Assembly: GCA_049318845.1 (NCBI GenBank)
Contig: JBMOFH010000137.1
Span: 1 to 9,744 of the forward strand
Source of the DNA: CAIOZW01 sp049318845
GTDB taxonomy: Bacteria > Acidobacteriota > Blastocatellia > RBC074
Reading direction: 5' to 3'
DNA: 9,744 bases
Part shown: in pieces, positions 1 through 5,782 of the stretch
Layout of the letters: every line of letters begins with the position of its first letter
Numbering within the stretch: position 1 is the stretch's first letter
Notes under the pieces: model-generated
The model's database searches: none
Told to the model about the DNA's origin: nothing
Seen by the model: the letters and a program-made list of their open reading frames with translations, nothing else
Position numbers and translations under genes: made by a program

Positions 1-82
1 GTTTCTCTTTTGACTTCTGGCTTAATTTTTTTATTTCGAGCGAACCTGGTCAGCAATTTTCCTGGCAAATCTGTCCTGCAGA

Positions 83-1372
83 TCAATTTGAAGCGGCGGA
101 CTCTCCTGTCCGATATCCTTTCCGCGCCCTGACGACGGAGTCAGGTCGCGAGACCCTGACGCGAATACTTCGAAAAGTCACCTTCTTTTTCCCATTTTCA
201 GGATAGTAGCTGAGCGAGTACTGGTGTCTAAGCTCATCGGCAATCTGGCCAAAGGCGCTGGAGATGCTGCCCATACTATCACCGAAATAGAGCCGACCGC
301 CGCTCGAGTCGGCCAGTTCCTGAAGGTATTCCGTTCCGCGTTGGGCGTCATTTCCCGGAATGGTGTTTGGAAGACGGTTTGGAATCTGGCCACCTGGCCA
401 CTGCGGAGCTGTCAGTTGGGCTATCGGCCACCGGCGACGGCCGCCGTTGCGGGGAGCCGGCATTGGCCAGCGCGGCCATCCGGGGGAAAAGATCGGCGGT
501 TGTCCGGAAGGGGGCCGGCGTCGTCTTCCGCCACCGAGCGGACCAGAATCGAGATCAGGGTTGTATCTGATCGGGTAGAAGATGGCGCCAGACTCCTCGA
601 CCCGTGCGACACTCAAGGCGGCGGCCGCCTCGCTGTTCGAGTTGTCGATCCCATCGGTGAACAGGACGACCGCCTTGCGTCCGTCGATCTTCTGCAGTTC
701 GTCGACAACGAAATCGACAGCGCGATAGAGGCGCGTGCCTCCGCCATTCCTGATTCCGTAGATCGCTTCACGCAATCGTGCGCGGTCGCTTGTCAGTGCG
801 CATTCAACCCGGTAGCGGCCGGCAAAGGAGACGACCATCACCTGGTCGTCGTCTCGCAACTGATCGACGAAAGTTACCGCCGCCTCCTGAATCTCCCGCA
901 AACGGGAGGCGATACTCCCGGAGGTATCGAGCAGCATTATCACGTTGAATGGCACGGCGACCGACTGAAACCCATCGATCTGCTGTTCGATGCCATCTTC
1001 ATAAAGGCGAAAATCACTCTTCCGAAGATCCGGAAGGAGCCGGCCATTCCGATCACTGACGCTGACCGGGATCGTCACCAGCGAGGTGTCGAGCCGAATC
1101 GTTCCGTCATCACCAACCTCAACCGGAGTATTGTCGGCGAGTGGCTTTGCCGGATCAGCCGCGGGAGCGGATTCAGATTGAGCGGGAGTTGCAGGACCAG
1201 TTTGGGATGCCGGGAGTGGAGTGGACGGAGATGATGCCGGTGGTCGCTGAACGGGTCGCCGCCCGGACTGTGCGAGCGTTTCAGTCACCGGAGTGAGTAG
1301 CAAAAGTATAATCAGACTATGACTGACTATCCGGCACCAGAATCGATAATTCGAGATAGAAGCGACCATCAT
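83..1372 (-). CDS. Secreted VWFA-domain protein, acidobacterial VWFA-related family
   Basis: A 429-aa exported protein. Residues 1-34 form a Sec signal peptide: basic N-region, hydrophobic SLIILLLL core at 19-26, and likely cleavage after TLA at 34. A Pro/Ala/Ser-rich linker follows to about 85, then a beta-rich strand segment (TIRLDTSLVTIPVSV) and a von Willebrand A domain from about 143. Metal-site (MIDAS) residues are visible as D149-x-S151-x-S153, T213 and D240 in FTDG. The C-terminus carries QYSLSYYP and VRARKGY (384-420), the signature I associate with the VWFA-related family abundant in Acidobacteria; its function is unknown, with a periplasmic or surface binding role inferred. A Gly/Arg/Pro/Trp-rich insertion (about 276-340) interrupts the end of the VWA fold. 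Two adjacent ATGs (1372, 1369) follow a GGGGGG tract with 1 and 4 nt spacing, so 1369 may be the true start. It lies 57 bp downstream of the BrkB-like gene and is probably its operon partner. Confidence 0.9.
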   Translation of the reverse strand: MMVASISNYRFWCRIVSHSLIILLLLTPVTETLAQSGRRPVQRPPASSPSTPLPASQTGPATPAQSESAPAADPAKPLADNTPVEVGDDGTIRLDTSLVTIPVSVSDRNGRLLPDLRKSDFRLYEDGIEQQIDGFQSVAVPFNVIMLLDTSGSIASRLREIQEAAVTFVDQLRDDDQVMVVSFAGRYRVECALTSDRARLREAIYGIRNGGGTRLYRAVDFVVDELQKIDGRKAVVLFTDGIDNSNSEAAAALSVARVEESGAIFYPIRYNPDLDSGPLGGGRRRRPPSGQPPIFSPGWPRWPMPAPRNGGRRRWPIAQLTAPQWPGGQIPNRLPNTIPGNDAQRGTEYLQELADSSGGRLYFGDSMGSISSAFGQIADELRHQYSLSYYPENGKKKVTFRSIRVRVSRPDSVVRARKGYRTGESAASN

Positions 1373-1429
1373 TCCCCCCGATCACTGCTTATTGACGAAG
1401 CCTGTACACCGGGGAGAACGGTCGGAAGT

Positions 1430-2401
1430 TCACTCGCTTGCAGAATCGCCCCGACCAGCCTTCAGCCGGCTCAGCAATGGCAGCGGCCCTGTCCACGCAC
1501 GCGGCAGAACCTGGTGCGTCGCAAGGTTCGCCCCAAGTATGAGCACGAAGGAAGAGATCAGAATCCAGGTCCCAAGCGCCATCAGTGAGGCAAGCCGGTT
1601 GTACGACTCCTCGAATCCGAAGATCGGCAGAGCAAGCCGGAAAAGGAAGGTCATAATCACCCACAGGATCGCCATCGCCACCGACGTGAAGAAGAGTTGG
1701 CCACCGTCAACCTTCCCGTTCGGGACGAAATAGTAGATTCCAAAGAGCAAAATAAAGATAAAAGGCAGGGAGATTACGGGTCCAATGTACCTGAAAACCC
1801 AGGCGCGCGTCTCGACGCTGCCAGCAAAGATTTCAAGCATCCAGTTATAGAAGCTCCCGATCGAGATCAGACAGAACATGAGCAGCGCGCATCCGAGCGT
1901 TAGTCCGACGTAGACCAGGTATTGCCGCAGAACGCTCCGCTCCTTAAACCCCCAGGCACGGTTGAGAACCATCTCAATCGGCTGAAAGATCCCGAGACTG
2001 GAGAAGATGAGCAAGGCGAAGGAGACGACCGTCGCCTTCCCACCCGGGCCCTGGGTAACGCGGTCGAGGCTCCAGAATATCTGCCCGGAGTCCTTTGGAA
2101 CGAGTGATCGCAGGATCAGATAGAAGGTCTCATATCCGCCTCTCCAGTGCAGTATATTGATCAGAAAGCTCCCGACCAGCACAATGAAGGAGAAGAAGGA
2201 GAGGAGAATATTGAAGGCGATCGCCGAGGCGTTGACGTATGTCTCGGTCGTCGTCAGATCATAGATTGCCGGCCACATCCTGCCGAAAAAGGCCCAGCTA
2301 CCCCTGATATAAAAGAGCGGGCCACGCCCGACCGCGGGAGCGGCCAGCGCTGGATCATCCATTCGACTGGTCGGAGGTGCCTTGATCGGAGTGGTCTGCA
2401 T
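1430..2401 (-). CDS. YihY/virulence factor BrkB family inner-membrane protein
   Basis: A 323-aa polytopic membrane protein. About six transmembrane segments are visible near residues 60-84, 124-143, 159-184, 205-225, 235-258 and 271-292. Family landmarks include NASAIAF (58-64) at the start of helix 1, VLNRAWG (145-151), YYFVPNGKV (223-231), and the closing YNRLAS...GTWILISSFVLILGANL block (267-292). The family was once mislabelled ribonuclease BN; its real role is unclear, with envelope transport or lipid handling proposed. The start used here (2401) leaves 18 bp after the stop of the 84-aa gene, which points to co-transcription, but no clear Shine-Dalgarno precedes it. The alternative Met14 (MDDPAL) has none either, so the start is uncertain. 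Both ends are cytoplasmic-looking, hydrophilic tails. Confidence 0.9.
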   Translation of the reverse strand: MQTTPIKAPPTSRMDDPALAAPAVGRGPLFYIRGSWAFFGRMWPAIYDLTTTETYVNASAIAFNILLSFFSFIVLVGSFLINILHWRGGYETFYLILRSLVPKDSGQIFWSLDRVTQGPGGKATVVSFALLIFSSLGIFQPIEMVLNRAWGFKERSVLRQYLVYVGLTLGCALLMFCLISIGSFYNWMLEIFAGSVETRAWVFRYIGPVISLPFIFILLFGIYYFVPNGKVDGGQLFFTSVAMAILWVIMTFLFRLALPIFGFEESYNRLASLMALGTWILISSFVLILGANLATHQVLPRAWTGPLPLLSRLKAGRGDSASE

Positions 2402-2419
2402 ATGATGTCAACCGTCGAT

Positions 2420-2674
2420 CTACCCGAGCGCCGCCAGATCGGTATCGATTGCATTGAGGCGCTGGTGCAGCATCTGCCGCTGCGAAACCGACCGCGCATA
2501 CTTCAACTGTTCGCTGACCTGGCTGCGAACCAGCTTGAGCGAATCCTGCCTGTGCTTACGCTCGCCGTCTTCAATTGGGGGAGTGACAGAATCCGTCGAA
2601 ACTGTCGATGTTTGAGAGTTATTTGCGTCTTCAACCTGCTGCTCGACCGCTTTACTTTCCCATCCTCTGGCCAT
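2420..2674 (-). CDS. Small hypothetical protein (84 aa, MARGWESK type)
   Basis: An 84-aa soluble, charged protein with no signal peptide or membrane segment. The open frame extends further upstream to 2779, but I choose the ATG at 2674. It has a strong AAAGGAGG Shine-Dalgarno (GGAGG at 2686-2690, 11 nt spacing) and a promoter placed so that transcription starts near 2700, which excludes longer starts. The protein has a conserved-looking N-terminus (MARGWESKAVEQQVEDA), a Ser/Thr/Pro-rich middle (about 19-34), and a C-terminal half (38-82) predicted helical and rich in Gln, Arg and Leu with heptad-like spacing, so a coiled coil or protein-protein contact is plausible. I recall small proteins with the same N-terminus from Acidobacteria, but I do not know a function. 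It is first in a likely operator-promoter unit with the BrkB-like and VWFA genes. Confidence 0.75.
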   Translation of the reverse strand: MARGWESKAVEQQVEDANNSQTSTVSTDSVTPPIEDGERKHRQDSLKLVRSQVSEQLKYARSVSQRQMLHQRLNAIDTDLAALG

Positions 2675-2706
2675 ATTAAAACTGGCCTCCTTTCTTTCTT
2701 TTCCCA

Positions 2707-2735
2707 AGTGTAGGCTGGAGAAGGAGAGATGTCCA
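2707..2735 (-). promoter_or_regulatory. Sigma70-like promoter for the 84-aa gene unit
   Basis: Read on the minus strand, a -35 box TGGACA (2730-2735, 5 of 6 to consensus) is followed after exactly 17 bp by a -10 box TACACT (2707-2712, 4 of 6). The predicted transcript would begin near 2700, giving a leader of about 26 nt that contains the AAAGGAGG ribosome site of the gene starting at 2674. The position and spacing are good; Acidobacteria promoters are poorly characterised, so this rests on the general consensus. Confidence 0.5.
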
Positions 2736-2860
2736 GCGTGATGTGAATGGAAACCTCCTCCGCTGATGCTACTTGTCACCTTGAATGTTACGACTGGGCA
2801 ACTGGGCTAGAGGGGCCGGCCTTCCGCGGAATGTGCGGCGCGGGAATAAATATCCAGCCA

Positions 2861-2889
2861 TTGTGTGAGCAGATGCCGGCTTCAATACT
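2861..2889 (+). promoter_or_regulatory. Weak candidate promoter for the aminopeptidase gene
   Basis: TTGTGT (2861-2866) and AATACT (2884-2889) are separated by 17 bp and lie about 70 bp before the preferred aminopeptidase start at 2956. Both boxes are weak matches. This is the best pair I see in the 281-bp divergent intergenic region (2675-2955) on the plus strand. The region also holds a 10-bp palindrome TTCCGCGGAA (2822-2831) of unknown significance. Confidence 0.2.
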
Positions 2890-2940
2890 CTTTTGAATTG
2901 GGCTGGGGTTAATATCAGGAGGTCAGATGACGGACTGAGC

Positions 2941-2950
2941 GGAGGAGGGG
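2941..2950 (+). promoter_or_regulatory. Ribosome binding site that sets the aminopeptidase start
   Basis: GGAGGAGGGG ends 5 nt before the ATG at 2956. The open frame extends 21 codons upstream to a TTG at 2893, but no comparable site precedes that TTG. The encoded upstream stretch would itself include this purine run, so the ATG at 2956 is the better start. Confidence 0.75.
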
Positions 2951-2955
2951 CAGAA

Positions 2956-5748
2956 ATGAGAAAATTGGACGATGATCGGACGAAACTGATGGCGATAGGT
3001 CTCTCACGGGAACTGGCGGTGGAGCGAAGTCGGCAAATCTCGCAACTTCGATATGAGCTCAGCCTGGATCTCGTAACGAATCGCGAGCGGCTTACCGGGC
3101 GGATTAGAATCAGTTTCGAGCTGATCGCGGTCGACGAACCGGTCATCCTCGATTACCGTGACCTCGAAGAGCCCAGGAAGGCCCGTGATCAATTGCGGCT
3201 CAACCCGCCAGTCACCGATCTGCGCGTCAACGGTCAACCGGTCGCCGATCCGGTAAGGCTGAACGGACACATTCTCATCCCGGAAACCTATTTTCAGTCA
3301 GGTGAAAACGAGATCACGCTCGGCTTCTCATCGCCAATCGCGAGCACCGGACGACCGCTGATACGCTGCACCGATTCCGAGGACGGGACAGACTACATCT
3401 ATCACCTGCCAGTACCGATGGACGCAAGTCTCGCCTATCCGTGCTTCGACCAACCCGACCTGAAGGGCCGTTTCTCCCTGACGATCGAGACTCCGGAGGA
3501 CTGGCTGGCAGTCTCAAATAGCGAGTTGAGCGAGACCGATCGCCTGCCGGGACGCCACCAGTTCGCGGAGACTCCTCCGCTCAGCACCTATCTCTTCTCC
3601 TTTGCGGCGGGCCCCTTCGCCCTGCTTGCCGGGGAGCCGGAAGACGGGGAAGAGTTACCGCTCCGCCTCTACTGCCGCCGCTCACAGGCGGCACGGGCAA
3701 CCGAGGAATGGCCCATTCTCAGATCGATCACCCGCCAGGGTATCGATTACCTCACTGATTATCTCGACTTTCGTTTCCCATTCTCAAAATACGATCAGGT
3801 GCTCCTTCCGGGTTTTCCATTTCGTGGTATGGAGCATGCCGGGGCGACCTTTCTGCGCGAAGACGCGATTCTGCTTCCGCCGACACCAACGCGTGGCGAC
3901 CTGCTCAACCGCGCGGCGCTCATCCTCCACGAACTGGTGCATCAGTGGTTCGGAGATCTCGTCACCATGCGCTGGTTCGACGATCTCTGGATCAAGGAGG
4001 GTTTTGCGAACTATCTTGCCTATCGAACCATGGCGGCAATCCAGCCCCTCGGCCTCGAGCCACGCCAGATCTGGAAAAGATTTCATCTGATGCACAAGCC
4101 AGCCGCCTATGCGATCGATACCTCACTCGGATCGACCCCACTCCATCAGAATATTCCAAACCTGAGGGAAGCGAAGTCTGCTTATGGCGCAATCGTCTAC
4201 CAGAAAGCGCCTGCCATCATTCATGCCCTCTGCTTCAAGCTCGGTGAAGAACCTTTTCGTGACGGAGTTCGCCATTTTCTGAAGCGGCATGCGTTCGATA
4301 ATGCCGACTGGAAGGACCTGGTCAACGCTTTTGAAGCAAGTTCCGGCGAGAAACTTGATGACTGGGCAGCGGCGTGGATCCTGGAACGCGGGATGCCACG
4401 GATCAAGGTCGATTGCCAGTGCAGCGACGGAAAAGTCGATCAACTACGAATAATTCAGCAGGACATTTCGGGTGAGAACAGGTGCTGGCCGGTGGAGGCC
4501 AGACTTCGAATAGTTCAACGCGATGGAAAAACAGCCACGCTCGACTATTCGCTGACCGGAGAGGTGACGGAGATCACCACACTGCGCGGGACGGACTGCC
4601 CGCATTACATTCTGGCCAATGATGACGATCTTGCTTACGGCCGGTTTGTGCTCGATCGACAGAGTCAGCAATCGATTATCGATAAGATTGGGGAGCCCGG
4701 GGAGATTAGGGACGGGCGGACCGACGACCCGTTCCTGAGAACCCTTCTCTGGGGATCAGTTCGTGACGCGCTGCTCGAAGGAGAGGTCGCTCCGATCGAT
4801 TATCTGAACCTGGCTCAACGGATAATCCGGAGCGAGACGGACGAAGATCTGCTGCAGAACCTGCTCGAAAATCTGACCCTCGTCTTTGAAAGGATGCTGA
4901 AGCCGGCCGTCCAGCAAGAGCTCGCCCCCGAAATCGAGGAGATGATGTGGGAAGGAATGATCACGGCGGCGACACACGAAATTCGAACGCTCTACTTTCG
5001 ACTATTCCTGCGACTTGCCTCAACCGAAGTGTCCCGGGAACGGCTGAAATCACTGCTGACCGAAGAGACGCGCCGGCCGGAGATCGATCCTCTTCAGCAG
5101 GCCAGAAGGCGGGAAGGGTTCCCGGAAGCCAGAAGCCGGGAATCCTTCCCGGAAGACAGATGCGCAAAAGACAGATGCGCAGAAGATAGATGCGCAGAAG
5201 ATAGATGGAAAATAGTTGCCACACTCCTCGCCCTTGGCGATCCGGAGTCGGAGCGACTGCTCGCCGCTGAGAAGCTCCGCGATCAGAGCGGTGACGCCGC
5301 AAGGCAGGCCTGGATGGCGGAAGCCGCCCGCCCCGACCTTGAGACAAAGAAGCGATACTTTGCACGATATCTCCGACAGGAAGAGGACTCTGAAGGCGGG
5401 CCGGAAGAGTGGCCGGAAGAGTGTTCGGAAGACTGGATTCAGGGGAGCCTTGCCAACTTCAACAGTCGCCACCAGTCCGCACTGACACTCCAATTCCTCT
5501 ACCCGGCACTGGCGGCGCTCCCCCAACTCAAACAGGAGCGGAAGATATTCTTCATCATCGCCTGGCTCGAAGCCTTTATCGGCGGCCAGCCGGCCGCGAC
5601 CGTGCGCGTGTTCGTCCGGACTTTCCTTAAAGTCTACGCCCTCCCACCTGACCTTAAGGCGAAGTTATCTTTCTACCTTCCAGCGTCTTTTAGGGATTCT
5701 GGCAGGGATTCTGGCAGGGCCTCTGAGAAGCAGTCTGACCGGGAGTAG
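2956..5748 (+). CDS. M1 family zinc aminopeptidase (ERAP1/APN-like)
   Basis: A 930-aa cytosolic metallopeptidase that removes N-terminal residues from peptides; no signal peptide is visible. An N-terminal beta domain (about 30-230) is followed by the catalytic domain. The exopeptidase motif is G291-M-E293-H-A-G, a GMEH variant of GAMEN that keeps the key Glu. Zinc ligands and the general base are in H325-E326-L-V-H329, with the third ligand E348 in WIKEGFANY, giving the canonical HExxH-x18-E spacing. Y415 in VYQKAPAII matches the catalytic Tyr of the YxKGA motif. Residues from about 490 onward resemble the helical ERAP1-C-like domain but are interrupted by in-frame low-complexity repeats at 716-750, 815-827 and 913-924 (repeat features listed separately). 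Length is typical for the family (about 850-950 aa). It is transcribed divergently from the 84-aa gene and converges with the STAND gene. M1 assignment is secure; substrate preference cannot be read. Confidence 0.95.
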   Translation: MRKLDDDRTKLMAIGLSRELAVERSRQISQLRYELSLDLVTNRERLTGRIRISFELIAVDEPVILDYRDLEEPRKARDQLRLNPPVTDLRVNGQPVADPVRLNGHILIPETYFQSGENEITLGFSSPIASTGRPLIRCTDSEDGTDYIYHLPVPMDASLAYPCFDQPDLKGRFSLTIETPEDWLAVSNSELSETDRLPGRHQFAETPPLSTYLFSFAAGPFALLAGEPEDGEELPLRLYCRRSQAARATEEWPILRSITRQGIDYLTDYLDFRFPFSKYDQVLLPGFPFRGMEHAGATFLREDAILLPPTPTRGDLLNRAALILHELVHQWFGDLVTMRWFDDLWIKEGFANYLAYRTMAAIQPLGLEPRQIWKRFHLMHKPAAYAIDTSLGSTPLHQNIPNLREAKSAYGAIVYQKAPAIIHALCFKLGEEPFRDGVRHFLKRHAFDNADWKDLVNAFEASSGEKLDDWAAAWILERGMPRIKVDCQCSDGKVDQLRIIQQDISGENRCWPVEARLRIVQRDGKTATLDYSLTGEVTEITTLRGTDCPHYILANDDDLAYGRFVLDRQSQQSIIDKIGEPGEIRDGRTDDPFLRTLLWGSVRDALLEGEVAPIDYLNLAQRIIRSETDEDLLQNLLENLTLVFERMLKPAVQQELAPEIEEMMWEGMITAATHEIRTLYFRLFLRLASTEVSRERLKSLLTEETRRPEIDPLQQARRREGFPEARSRESFPEDRCAKDRCAEDRCAEDRWKIVATLLALGDPESERLLAAEKLRDQSGDAARQAWMAEAARPDLETKKRYFARYLRQEEDSEGGPEEWPEECSEDWIQGSLANFNSRHQSALTLQFLYPALAALPQLKQERKIFFIIAWLEAFIGGQPAATVRVFVRTFLKVYALPPDLKAKLSFYLPASFRDSGRDSGRASEKQSDRE
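5101..5154 (+). repeat. Two 27-bp in-frame direct repeats with internal hairpins
   Basis: Units 5101-5127 and 5128-5154 match at 23 of 27 bases and encode ARRREGFPE and ARSRESFPE. Each unit contains a short perfect inverted repeat: CGGGAA/TTCCCG with a 3-nt loop (5110-5124), and CCGGGAA/TTCCCGG with a 3-nt loop (5136-5152). Three of the four differences between the units fall in the hairpin loop. The array lies within the aminopeptidase C-terminal domain and keeps the frame. Confidence 0.85.
5152..5211 (+). repeat. Four 15-bp in-frame tandem repeats
   Basis: Four consecutive units at 5152-5166, 5167-5181, 5182-5196 and 5197-5211 follow the pattern RAAGAYAGATGCGCA, with the last diverging at its end. 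They encode repeated DRCAK/DRCAE pentapeptides within the aminopeptidase. They follow directly from the 27-bp repeats, sharing 3 bases. The high identity between units suggests recent slippage-type expansion. Three cysteines introduced this way are unusual for a cytosolic helical domain. Confidence 0.9.
5399..5434 (+). repeat. Three 12-bp in-frame tandem repeats
   Basis: GGCCGGAAGAGT occurs twice without change (5399-5410, 5411-5422), followed by a diverged copy GTTCGGAAGACT (5423-5434). They encode the acidic run GPEEWPEECSED in the aminopeptidase. A partial, weaker copy may precede it around 5387-5398. Confidence 0.8.
5692..5727 (+). repeat. Three 12-bp tandem repeats at the aminopeptidase C-terminus
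   Basis: AGGGATTCTGGC occurs twice exactly (5692-5703, 5704-5715), then as a diverged copy AGGGCCTCTGAG (5716-5727). They encode RDSGRDSGRASE in the hydrophilic last residues of the protein, where length change is probably tolerated. Confidence 0.85.
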
Positions 5749-5767
5749 CACTAAAACAGTCCCGGTC
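5737..5767. terminator. Hairpin between convergent genes, possible bidirectional terminator
   Basis: Perfect 8-bp inverted arms GACCGGGA (5737-5744) and TCCCGGTC (5760-5767) flank a 15-nt loop that contains the aminopeptidase stop codon TAG (5746-5748). It sits where the plus-strand aminopeptidase and minus-strand STAND gene converge. No T-tract follows on either strand, so intrinsic termination is uncertain; it could stabilise or pause both transcripts. Confidence 0.4.
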
Positions 5768-5782
5768 CAACTCGACCGCAGA

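Noticed and set aside
224..1234. Long plus-strand open frame (336 codons) opposite the VWFA gene
   Set aside because: It is a shadow of the minus-strand gene in GC-rich DNA. The translation has no recognisable domain, while the minus strand gives a complete VWFA protein with signal peptide.
2675..2779. N-terminal extension of the 84-aa protein to 2779
   Set aside because: The extension spans the likely promoter and ribosome site; the ATG at 2674 has a strong Shine-Dalgarno.
2822..2831. Palindrome TTCCGCGGAA as an operator
   Set aside because: A single 10-bp palindrome in GC-rich DNA is too easily a chance event, and no second copy is seen nearby.
5101..5211. CRISPR array
   Set aside because: The units are contiguous 27-bp and 15-bp tandem repeats with no unique spacers, and they are translated in frame.
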